DNA of 64,000 bases from Lewinella sp. 4G2 (GTDB lineage: Bacteria > Bacteroidota > Bacteroidia > Chitinophagales > Saprospiraceae). The position numbers and the translations under genes were made by a program. The notes under the pieces were generated by a model. That model made no database searches and was not told where the DNA came from. It worked only from the letters and a program-made list of their open reading frames with translations. Each line of letters opens with the position of its first letter. Position 1 is the first letter of the stretch. The stretch is from NCBI RefSeq assembly GCF_001625015.1, contig NZ_LVWJ02000014.1, positions 1,612,001 to 1,676,000 on the forward strand. Direction: 5' to 3'. Of the stretch, positions 11,415-21,000 are shown piece by piece.

Positions 11415-11759
11415 TCACCCCCGCCGAATCCGGTAGCCATTGAAGTTAGCCGCTGATTTCTGTTGCGCCGCCCAGACGGCAAAGGGGGCGCCGATCAGGA
11501 TGGCGGAGATCAGGATCCAGCCCATGTAGAACAAGACTAGCATCAGGATAGCGACAATCACGCCAACGACTATTGGAATGACCTTATTCGGAGCCGCGGA
11601 AATATCATTCGGGTGGATCGTTTTCGACTCGTGGCAGTGGCTACAGGTAACGCGCAGTTCCGTGCCGTCCTCCCGCTCGAGTTCTACCCGGTCGGTGGCA
11701 TAAGACTTGTAGCGGGTATCCTCGTGGCAGTTAGTACAAGTGAAGTAGGGGGCGTTCAT
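11415..11759 (-). CDS. Small membrane protein with two CxxC zinc-ribbon pairs
   Basis: 114 residues from Met at 11759 (MNAPYFTCTNCHED...). An upstream in-frame extension to 11879 exists but overlaps a hairpin and reads as non-coding. CTNCH and, about 35 residues later, CSHCH form a zinc-ribbon-like pair, here in a CxxCH form that could also suggest haem binding, but there is no export signal before them. Two hydrophobic segments follow (about 60-80 and 82-98), ending in a basic tail. Function unknown; perhaps a membrane-tethered metal or nucleic-acid binding protein. Confidence 0.65.
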   Translation of the reverse strand: MNAPYFTCTNCHEDTRYKSYATDRVELEREDGTELRVTCSHCHESKTIHPNDISAAPNKVIPIVVGVIVAILMLVLFYMGWILISAILIGAPFAVWAAQQKSAANFNGYRIRRG

Positions 11760-11810
11760 GGTTGGTAGCGAGGTGAGTGGCTCAAGATAATGATCGGCAC
11801 TTAGTGGGCA

Positions 11811-11871
11811 AAAAAGAGAGCCGGTGAAGAAAACCCCAATGGAGATTCTACCGGCTCTACCTACAAACCTA
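11811..11871 (-). ncRNA. Candidate mini-transcript or attenuator: promoter element directly followed by terminator hairpin
   Basis: Read on the minus strand, TAGGTTTG (11871-11864) matches the Bacteroidota -7 element TAnnTTTG. Within a few bases comes a hairpin of AGAGCCGGT and ACCGGCTCT (11850-11858 with 11817-11825), an inner CTCC/GGGG stem, and a run of T (plus-strand A11-A15). This would give a transcript of roughly 45 nt, or an attenuated leader of the zinc-ribbon gene starting at 11759. No clear TTG is seen at the -33 distance. The rest of the 399-bp gap (11760-12158) shows no gene. Confidence 0.35.
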
Positions 11872-12158
11872 CTTCGCAATAATTGTACCCCTGTATGCGG
11901 CGGCGGGGAGCTCCGTTACTGTGGGCAAAGAAAAAGTCGATGGGGGAGGTGGGAACTACCCATCCGGGTAGGTTATGAGCTGCGGTTAACATTCACCTTT
12001 ACGGCTACCGATTAATAAGCGTCGCAGCCCCGGATAACGGGGCCGTTCGCAACACCTCCACCCGATTGTTACCAGTAACCATTTCTTTCTCCGGGGCTAT
12101 TATCCGCGCCATCAATGCGTCGGAACACCTAAATGGCTTATATTCACCTGCATACATT

Positions 12159-12785
12159 ATGGAGCGCACTGTCAAAAGCATTCTGATTGTAGAGGATGAG
12201 GCCATCATTGCCCTGGAGATTGAATTGGCTCTCCGCCAACTCGGATACCGAGTGGTGGGGAAGGCCGCCAACGGCGACAAAGCGCTGGATCTCCTGGCCA
12301 GCACCAACCCCGATCTCGTACTGCTGGACATCGACATTAAGGGCACCCTGAACGGCGTGGACCTGGCGCGCATCATCCGCAGCAACTACCATTTCCCCTT
12401 CGTGTTCCTGACGGCGCTCTCGGACCGGGCCACCCTGAATAGTCTACGGGATACGCTGCCCTACGGCTACATCGTCAAACCCTTCAACGAGAGTGATCTA
12501 TACACGACGATCGAGATTGCACTGGATAAATTTAAGGCGGAACATCAGCCCAGTTTTCCGAGTAGGGAAGCGCTCAACAGTCAATTGCCCGAGCCCTTAT
12601 CGGAGCGGGAATACGAGGTGCTGCGCCACATCGATGAGGGGTACGCCTACCGGGAAATCGCGGACCGGCTCTTCGTGAGCGTAAATACCATCAAGCACCA
12701 CCAGAAGTCCCTTTTTGCTAAAATGCAACTTCATTCCCGCCACCAGGTGAGCCATTACCTGCGTAACCTCGATAGCTCAATTTGA
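12159..12785 (+). CDS. Response regulator, receiver plus LuxR-type DNA-binding domain
   Basis: 208 residues from ATG 12159 (MERTVKSILIVEDEA); an in-frame ATG at 12066 would add 31 residues before the receiver domain and is unlikely. The receiver domain (about 6-122) has the acidic pair in VEDE, phospho-acceptor Asp57 in LLDID, and Lys107 in YIVKPF. A LuxR/FixJ helix-turn-helix follows (about 147-200: LSEREYEVL ... REIADRLFVSVNTIKHHQKSLFAKM). It should control transcription when phosphorylated, most likely by the kinase encoded 10 bases downstream. Target genes are not evident. Confidence 0.92.
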   Translation: MERTVKSILIVEDEAIIALEIELALRQLGYRVVGKAANGDKALDLLASTNPDLVLLDIDIKGTLNGVDLARIIRSNYHFPFVFLTALSDRATLNSLRDTLPYGYIVKPFNESDLYTTIEIALDKFKAEHQPSFPSREALNSQLPEPLSEREYEVLRHIDEGYAYREIADRLFVSVNTIKHHQKSLFAKMQLHSRHQVSHYLRNLDSSI

Positions 12786-12795
12786 ACCTTCCGCT

Positions 12796-14697
12796 ATGCG
12801 TAATCGACCCGTCCTTTCCTACAGCCTATTGTTGCTTGCTCTCTTCCTGGGCACCTGCGCCAGCGCCCAAACGGAGGATAAGCGAGCGGACCTGTCCCTC
12901 CTAGGTAAACGGCTAAGTAAGGAAGTGCCCGGATCCGACGCCGCCGCGGCCGTGCTCGATACCATCCGGCAAGTGAGTGAAGAACTGGGTACGGACTTCA
13001 GCAAGGCCTACTACCTCGAGCAGCGCGTGATCGCTAACCAGCACAAAATGGACACCGCAGAAATGCGGCAGATCCTGGAGGAAGCGCTTGCGCTCTACGA
13101 AAAGGATGCCGACGACTCCGGCCGTGCCCGTGTATATGGCCGCCTGGGTTACGTGGGGTTCCGCAGCCGCAACTACCTCATGGTGTACGAGATGGCCGCC
13201 GAACAACTCAAAGCCGCTAAACTGGCTAAGGACGATCAGCAGATCGGTACGGCCCTGGGAAATCTGGGGCTCTCCAGCAAATTGATCGGCAATAAACCGC
13301 AAGCCCGGCGCTACTACCTGGAAAGCATCGAACACGCCAAGCGTACCAGTGATACGATCTCTATGGTAAAAAGCTACCACAACCTTGGCAATCTGCACCC
13401 GGGGAAAGACCCGGCACAGATCGATAGCTCCTTAATGTACGGTAAACTGGCTACCGACCTGTTGCTGGTTTTCAACCCAAACGACCACGATATGCTCGCC
13501 CGCCGCTACGGGGCTGACGGAAGAGCATACATCAGACGTGGCGACCTCGTTCGGGGCCGCGAGATGATTGAGCGCTCACTTGAAATGTACCGAAAAGCGG
13601 GTGACCCGCTGTACGTTTTTGGCGAAACCCACTATCTCGGTCGGGTGAACCGTAAACTAGGCAATCTGAAGGAAGCCGGCCGCTTACTATTTGATGCGGC
13701 GGAGCAGTTAAAGAGCGTCCCACGAGCAGACCCGAGCTATTTGTACTCGGAACTCGGGCTATACTACCGAGAAATTGAGCAAGCTGATAGCACGGCAAAG
13801 TACATGGGGATGTACGCTGATGCCATCAGGGATCAGAGCAAGGACAAACAGGCTGCCAAAATCGCCTCCCTCGAGACCAAATTCCGCACCCAGGAGCAAC
13901 GCGCCGAAATCGAACGCCTCGCCCTGGAGGATGAGCTGAACGAAGTGCGCATCACTCGCCAGCGCCAGTGGCTTGTACTCGCCGGCCTGGCCGTCATCCT
14001 CATCAGTCTGTTGGCCTACCGCCTCCTGCGGCAACGCAAGCGGATCGCGGCCCAGAACGACCAGATCTCCCTCGCCCTGGGGCAAAAGGAAATGCTCATC
14101 CGGGAGATCCATCACCGGGTGAAGAACAACCTCCAACTCGTTTCCAGCTTGCTCTCCCTGCAGAGCCGTTACCTGGAAGACGAAGGGGCCGTAGCTGCCC
14201 TTAAAATGGGTAACAGCCGGGTGCGAAGCATGGCGCTCATTCACCAGCGGCTGTATCTCGAAGATGAGGTGAACACCCGCGTCAACGCCAAGGATTACTT
14301 CGAAAAGCTGGCCGACGAACTGGTCGGCAACCTCTCCGGGCCGGGCCGGGACCTCTCCCTCTCCGTTCGCGTCGAGAACCTCGATCTCGACATCGACACC
14401 ATCATCCCCCTTGGCCTCATCGCCAACGAGTTACTGACGAACGCGCTGAAGTACGCCTGGGCCGAAGGGCAACCGGGCCATTTGGTCCTGGCGCTGTCGC
14501 AGGTGCCGGGTGAGGACCAACTCCGCCTCATCGTTGAGGATGACGGCGTAGGGATTAAGGGTGACCCGGTAGAGAACCCGTCATCCTTCGGCTATTTATT
14601 GATCAGTAGCCTGGTGGGGCAACTGGAAGGAAAGATCGAGGTGAATAGTGAGGGTGGGGGGACGAGCGTAGTGGTGACGGCGCCGCGAGCGGTTTGA
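12796..14697 (+). CDS. TPR-containing sensor histidine kinase (HisKA_2 / HATPase_c)
   Basis: 633 residues. A signal peptide (to about residue 24) is followed by tetratricopeptide-like helical repeats (about 80-350), a coiled coil (about 355-390), one membrane helix (about 391-412) and a cytoplasmic kinase module. The HisKA_2 dimerisation box REIHHRVKNNLQLVSSLLSLQ starts near residue 436, with the phospho-His at 439 or 440, and the ATP-binding N-box NELLTNALKYA and G-box DDGVGI follow. The family commonly phosphorylates stand-alone or LuxR-type regulators, here the gene just upstream, and the periplasmic TPRs probably bind a protein signal. Two copies of the 17-bp motif are in this gene, one encoding GTCASA at the end of the signal peptide and one near the catalytic domain. 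Confidence 0.93.
   Translation: MRNRPVLSYSLLLLALFLGTCASAQTEDKRADLSLLGKRLSKEVPGSDAAAAVLDTIRQVSEELGTDFSKAYYLEQRVIANQHKMDTAEMRQILEEALALYEKDADDSGRARVYGRLGYVGFRSRNYLMVYEMAAEQLKAAKLAKDDQQIGTALGNLGLSSKLIGNKPQARRYYLESIEHAKRTSDTISMVKSYHNLGNLHPGKDPAQIDSSLMYGKLATDLLLVFNPNDHDMLARRYGADGRAYIRRGDLVRGREMIERSLEMYRKAGDPLYVFGETHYLGRVNRKLGNLKEAGRLLFDAAEQLKSVPRADPSYLYSELGLYYREIEQADSTAKYMGMYADAIRDQSKDKQAAKIASLETKFRTQEQRAEIERLALEDELNEVRITRQRQWLVLAGLAVILISLLAYRLLRQRKRIAAQNDQISLALGQKEMLIREIHHRVKNNLQLVSSLLSLQSRYLEDEGAVAALKMGNSRVRSMALIHQRLYLEDEVNTRVNAKDYFEKLADELVGNLSGPGRDLSLSVRVENLDLDIDTIIPLGLIANELLTNALKYAWAEGQPGHLVLALSQVPGEDQLRLIVEDDGVGIKGDPVENPSSFGYLLISSLVGQLEGKIEVNSEGGGTSVVVTAPRAV
12851..12867 (+). repeat. 17-bp dispersed motif, copy 4
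   Basis: Exact match (Y=T, N=C), at the signal-peptide end of the sensor kinase. Confidence 0.9.
14490..14506 (-). repeat. 17-bp dispersed motif, copy 5
   Basis: Exact match (Y=T, N=A), antisense within the kinase ATPase domain, encoding LALSQVP. Confidence 0.9.
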
Positions 14698-15027
14698 TTT
14701 GCCAGCCATTTAGTGATGTACTTCGGGGGTGATCAGTAGGCTAGTGAGTAACGAATTGAAGACGGCCACCCAACGCGGGCGACGCTGAAAAGCTCGTGTG
14801 TGGAGTATTCTTTAAATAATTGTGATGATCGTGCCGTCGGGGGTTGGTGAAAATTGTGACCAAAATGGTTTAATATTCTTACGAGCCCCCGCAAGCGTGA
14901 CGGAATTGGCTACATTGAGGGTTATGCTATGAATGATTAGCTGCGCAGTGCGTCGTCGCTGAACCATCGTATTTTTACCAATTCTTTAGGTCTAGACTTT
15001 CAGGCTACACGACTATATCATAATCGC
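14698..15027. other. Intergenic region before the first giant surface-protein gene
   Basis: 330 bases without a credible gene. It is more AT-rich than its neighbours. TATTTTTA at 14970-14977 resembles a -7 promoter element for the gene at 15028, but no TTG is seen at the usual distance upstream. No clear terminator for the kinase gene was found. Confidence 0.5.
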
Positions 15028-18000
15028 ATGAAACAGCTTAACCATTCACGGTTTGGGAATAGGATCATCTACAGTTTAGTGATTCTACTGGCGGCGGCGG
15101 GGCTCTTTGCCGGCGTTTTGGAGGAATCTGTTAAGGGTGGCGTCCTCGAGTTAGGGACCGAATTAAACGTGAGCGCTGAGCCGAGCTCAATGCAATCCTT
15201 AGCTACAGAGAGTGCCAGGTTGGGTGGGCCCAATTTGGCTACTCATGCTTTTGGCGAAGACGGCGAGAACGTAACCGTTGCCGAAGAAGCCATGTGCGTC
15301 CCCCTGATTGTACTGGCTCCTACGCTATTAGTGGATGGGATATGCGCCCTCAGCACCACCCCCCTCGAAGGCCTCGCCCTCAACGTTGAGGACACCATCA
15401 CCGGGGGAACCTTCACCTTCACTACCCAAAGGATCGACGGTGCCACGATGATAGCCGACGCGCCGGTGATAAACGCCACCTCGATCGACGGCACCCAGTT
15501 TAACCAGGGAGATTCCGTGGTCGTCACCGTTGCCTACGACGGCACGAACGCGATGACCGCCGATGGAATGATGGCCTGTGATACTACAATCGAGTACCGC
15601 CTCATCGTCGATAACGCATTTTGTGGCTGTGACCTGGCGATTGCCGACGTGCAGAGCGTCTGTACTTTCTCTACCGCCGATCAGCGTTCCACCTACGAGC
15701 TTACCGTGGAAGTTACCGCTGATGCCATTCTGGAAGGGGAGACCGTCAACCTTATTGTCGACGACGTACTCGTCGCTTCCGCCTCACTGACTTCCGGTAG
15801 CCTCACCTTTACCGACGTGCCCATCGATAACTTGCCGGGACTGGACATTAACGTAAAAGTTGCCCTCGATGACAACCCCGCCTGTGAATTTGAGCGCTTC
15901 ATCGACCTCGTCGGCTGCTCCGGCCTTTGCGCTAACGCAACGGGTAGCAACGTAGTCGGTGGCCAGGTCTTCATTGACGACGACCTGGACGGAGAGCTGG
16001 ACGGTAATGAAACAGGGCCTGGTTTGATCCGCATCCGAATCTACGACTGCAATGATAACTTGGTCCTGACGGACTTTACCGACGGGCAGGGCAACTGGTT
16101 CGTAAACACCCTCGATGCGGGTGAACAGTACCGCGTCGAGTTCGATACCCCCAGAAACCCTGAATTGGAAAGCTCCCTGAGTGGCCCCGACAATGGTTCC
16201 GAAGTGCAATTCATCACCGTCCCTACGCCAGACGGCGACGGTAATATCCGGGAATGTGGCATCAACTACGGCCTGACCAATCCCGCCCTTTACTGTCAGG
16301 ATAACCCCTTGCTGCTGACTCCCTGTTACTACGTGGGTAACCAGAACCGCAGCAGCCCCGCCCTGATCGGCGTCTACTACGATGAGCCCGGAGGCACCAA
16401 CCCCGAAAAGTTTGGCCTGCTCGCCGCCGAAGAGATTGGTACTACCTGGGGCGTAGCCTACCAACGCGATGAACGCAAGATCTACCTCGCCAGCGTCGTG
16501 CGTAACTATATGGACTACGGCCCCTTCGGCTTCGAGGCCATCTACGTCAGCGACTTCACGGACCCCGCCGGGGATACGGGCGCCGACCCCACGGTCTCCG
16601 CTCCTGGACGCATTTTGCTAGAAACGGACCTGGGTATTGATCTGGGTACGGACCCCCGCTCGGTTGCCATCACTTCTGACGGCAGCAACCCCTTTTTCGA
16701 CAATGCCTACCTCGGCGTAGGTAAGGCCGGTATTGGCGATATCGACATTTCCGACGATGGGAATACGCTGTATGTCACCAACCTGAACGAGGCGGCGCGT
16801 AGCCTGGTCCGCATCGATGTAAGTGATCCCGACAACCCCACGCTAATCGACGAGATCGCCATCCCCAACCCCGGTTGTTCGGGCACGAATGACTTTGCGC
16901 CCTGGGCGATTAAGTATTACCAGGGTGAGGTTTACGTCGGCGTTACGTGTACGGCGGAAGACACGGGGAACCCAGCGGATATGTCCGCCACCGTTTACCG
17001 TTTTGACGGCACCACTTTCACCAGCATTGCGTCCGCCCCGCTTGATTACCAGCGTGGAGCGGCGACTTACCGGAGCAACGGTACGTTTGCCTCCGCCAAT
17101 TGGCAGCCCTGGTCCAACACCTGGGACCCGGAGCAGTTGCCGCTACCTAGTAATCCAAATAGCCGGCCACGTAGGGACTTGGTCAGCCAGCCGATGCCTA
17201 TTCTTCAGGATATTGAGTTTGGTGATGATGGCTCTTTGTACTTCAGTATCGGCGACCGCTTCAGTTTTATGGCGGCTTTTCTTCAACGGGAGTGGGGCAC
17301 CACGGGCGGCGAAGTCTACACACCGGTAGCCGCTGGAGATCTCCTCCGATTCTGCGATGAAGGGGGGACTTACGTTGTGGAAGGCTCCGGCTCCTGCCCA
17401 CAACCGGTTACGGATGCAGCCTCTCAGCAGATATCGGCCATTCCGGTGACTAACGAGTTTTTCGACGATAACTACATCAACCAATTCAACCCCCGGGCCG
17501 GCCACTCCGAGGCCTTACTTGGAGGGGTCACCACCGTTCCTGGGCGTAGTCAATTGGTGACCATTGCCTTTGACCCCATCGCCAATCGGGGGCCAGTCAA
17601 TACTAGCGGTATTCGCTTTTACAACAATGACGGAAGCGTCAGCAAAGGGCTCGTGATCGTGCCCAGCAACGCCATTTCCAACAACGCAAAGGGCGGTAGC
17701 CTGGGTGACCTGGAAGCACTCTGTGATCCGGGCCCCATCGAGTTAGGCAACTACGTTTGGTTTGATTTGGACGGCGACGGTGCCCAGGACCCCTGCGAGC
17801 CTCCGGTTGCCGGCGTAATGATGAAACTATTCCGCAAGGACGATGCCGGCGTTACCCAATTGGCCACCACCACCACGAATGCCCTCGGTAACTACTCTTT
17901 CGTCGGTGATGGCCAGGACAACGCGACTTGGTCGGGCGCTGGCGCGGGTGCCAGGGTAAGTAGTACGGAGCAGTATTTCATCGCCGCCTGTGGCGATAGC

Positions 18001-21000
18001 TTTACGCCAGGGGATTCCACCCTGGTCGTAGGAACGACCACCTACTGCCTTACGGTGCCCAATACCGGTGCCCGCAACGATGGTGACTTAAGTGACTCGG
18101 ACTTCACCGTGATGGACGTAGGGCCAAACCAATTCCCCGCCTACTGTACCGTCGGGGACGACACCAGAGGAACGAATAACAGTTTCGACCTGGGGCTGAA
18201 GCCACCTCCCTGTGAGTTGGACTTCGAAAACCTGACCGTTAATTGTACCAACGACAGCGAGTTCACCGTCTCTTTCGACCTGGATTACGACTATGACAAC
18301 GCTACGGCTGCCGGGGAGCAACTCTTCATCCAGGTAAACGGAGAAGAAGTAGGGGACAGCCCCTACACCCTGATCCAGACGGCCGGGACGATCTCCGGTC
18401 TATCCTATACCTCGACGACGCCTCAGCTTGGGGTGGACGTGCGCACCTTCTTTGCGATCAACCGCGACTGTGAAATCAGCCGGGTGATTGATCTGGTAGC
18501 CTGCACCGTCCCTTGTTCCGACCCCGCCGGTGCCGGCCAGGTTGGTGGTAACGTGTTCAACGATAATAACAATAACGGTACCCAGGACGCTACGGAGTTT
18601 GGCCAGGGCAACGTCACCGTCAAAGTCTATGACTGCGCCGACATGCTGGTGTGCGAGACCTTTTCTAACGGAGACGGTGCCTGGTCTTGCGACCTGAATC
18701 CGGGGGAAGAATACCGCGTAGAATACTCCACGCCACTGCTGCCTAACCTGGAGGAAAGTTTCGCCGGTCCGGACAACGGGACCAGCGTACAGTTCGTCAC
18801 CGGCGGCACCTGTGGGGCGGATTACGGAGTGCTGGACCCGGGTGAGTTCTGCAACCAGCAGGAGTTGCTCCTGGCCGTAAGTTGTTACGAATCCGGTAGT
18901 TTGCAAGGGAGCAATTCTGGTAATGCAGCCTTCATCGCCTTTGGTGCGGATGCTTCCGGGACGTCTACGGCTCCCCGCCAGGATGCTGACCTGAGTGAGG
19001 TAGGCAGTACCTGGGGTGGGGCGCACATCCCCCAAACCAGCCGGGTTTTTCTCGGAACGGTCCTTAAGCGCCATTCCGGAATCGCCGATGGCCTCGGGTA
19101 TCTGTACGAATTGGATTACACCGATGTTAACTCTCCCAGCCTGACTCAAAGCCTCAACTTGGAGGGCGTAGTTCCTCAAAATCGCCCCGGTCGTGCGCTG
19201 GACTTTGGCTTCGTCTGCCGGGGCCAGAACCGCTGTGATACCTTAGCCGGAAGAACGGGCATCTTCACCGATTACCGCCTTCCGGACGATCCGCTTGACC
19301 CCAGCGTGGACCTCGACGCCTTTGACAAAGTGGGTAAAGTTGGCTTCGGCGACGTCGATTACGATGCGGCCTCCGGCTTACTCTGGATGGTCAACCTCTT
19401 CGAGCGTACCCTGCTGAGTATGGACGTAAGCGCCGCTGACCCACTGGCGACGATCAATGCCTACGAGATCAACGATGCCTTTGGCATCCCCGCCTGCCCG
19501 GGTGGCGAGCCCCGGCCCTGGGGCCTGGAGTTTGATAATGGTCTAGGGTATTTGGGCTTGGTCTGCGACGCCGCCGGTAGTCAGGACATCAGCCAGTTGG
19601 AGACCTTCATCATGCAGTTCGATCCGGCTGACCCCGGCGCCGGGTACACCACGCTGGTCCGTATCCCGATCCAGGAGGAGAACCGGGGTAAGTTTGTCGA
19701 CGAACTTTTCTACCAATCGGGAGACATGAACCCCTGGGTAAATACGCTTGACGACCTGCCCGTGGATTTGCAGGATTCCCTGGCAGCGCGGGACGGATTC
19801 AACGGTGCGCTTTCCTTCAAGTTCCCGCAACCAATCATTTCGGATATTGACTTTACCCCCGACGGTGCGTTGGTGGTAAGCGTACTTGACCGTAACGCTC
19901 TGCAATTTGGCTTTCTGCAATTGACGCCCGAGTCGGGAAGTACGAGCCTGGTGAATGCTATTTCCTACGGTGATCTGTTCTGGCTCTGCCCACGCGGAGA
20001 CGGTGGCTACCGGAAGGAAGCTGATGGCGCCTGTAACCCCGGCCAACCCGACGTTACCAGTCCATTTTATCAGGGAGGAAACGATTACTTTGAATTGTTA
20101 GCGGGTGATGGTTCTCAGGATAATGCTTTGGGTAGCCACATCGTCCTGAATAATGATGGTCAGGTTGTGTACAGCGTTTTTGACCCCTACCCACCCGGAA
20201 CGGACGTAAGTGGATTCACTTTCCAGAATAACCCCTACATCAATACCCAGGGCATTCACTATAACAATCTGGTCAGTGGTGCCCACGAGGATTGGTACCG
20301 GATCGTTGCTCGCAACGACGCGCGCGACGACTACGGCAAGGGCCTGGGTCTAGGAGACCTCGTCGCCCTTTGTGATGCGCCCGCCATCCAGTTGGGTAAC
20401 TACGTCTGGCTCGACGAAGATGAGGATGGCATTCAGGATGCCTGCGAACCTCCCATCGAGGGTATGACCGTCAAGTTGTATGCCAAACCCACCTCCCCCG
20501 CACCCGCGGCAGCGCCCGTATTACTGGCTACGACGACCACGGACGCAAACGGCAACTACTACTTCGCCGGCCGCGACGACGATCAGGCCATTTGGGAAAC
20601 CGGAGTGGAAGACACCATCATCGCCGGTAACCAGTACTTCATTGCCTTTTGCGGTGATGATGGCTATAACGATGAGTCCAATATTCTTTCCGTCATGGGC
20701 CAGCTCCTCTGCATTAGCCCGACCGACGTAGTGCTTGGCGGCGACGAAAATCCTGACCTGATTGATTCGGATATTACTGAGTTGATGGTTGGCAACTTCG
20801 GCGTTTTACCCGCCTACTGTACGGTAGCGGGAGAGGCTGACACGACTAATCATACTTTTGATGCTGGTTTCAAACCCGTATTTATTTATGACCTGGCCTT
20901 ACGCAAAGAACTCTCTCCCGGCCAGGCACCTGGCTTCCGTGCTGGTGATGCGGTCAGCTTTGACGTGACCATTGTCAACCAGGGAGATACGACCGCATAC

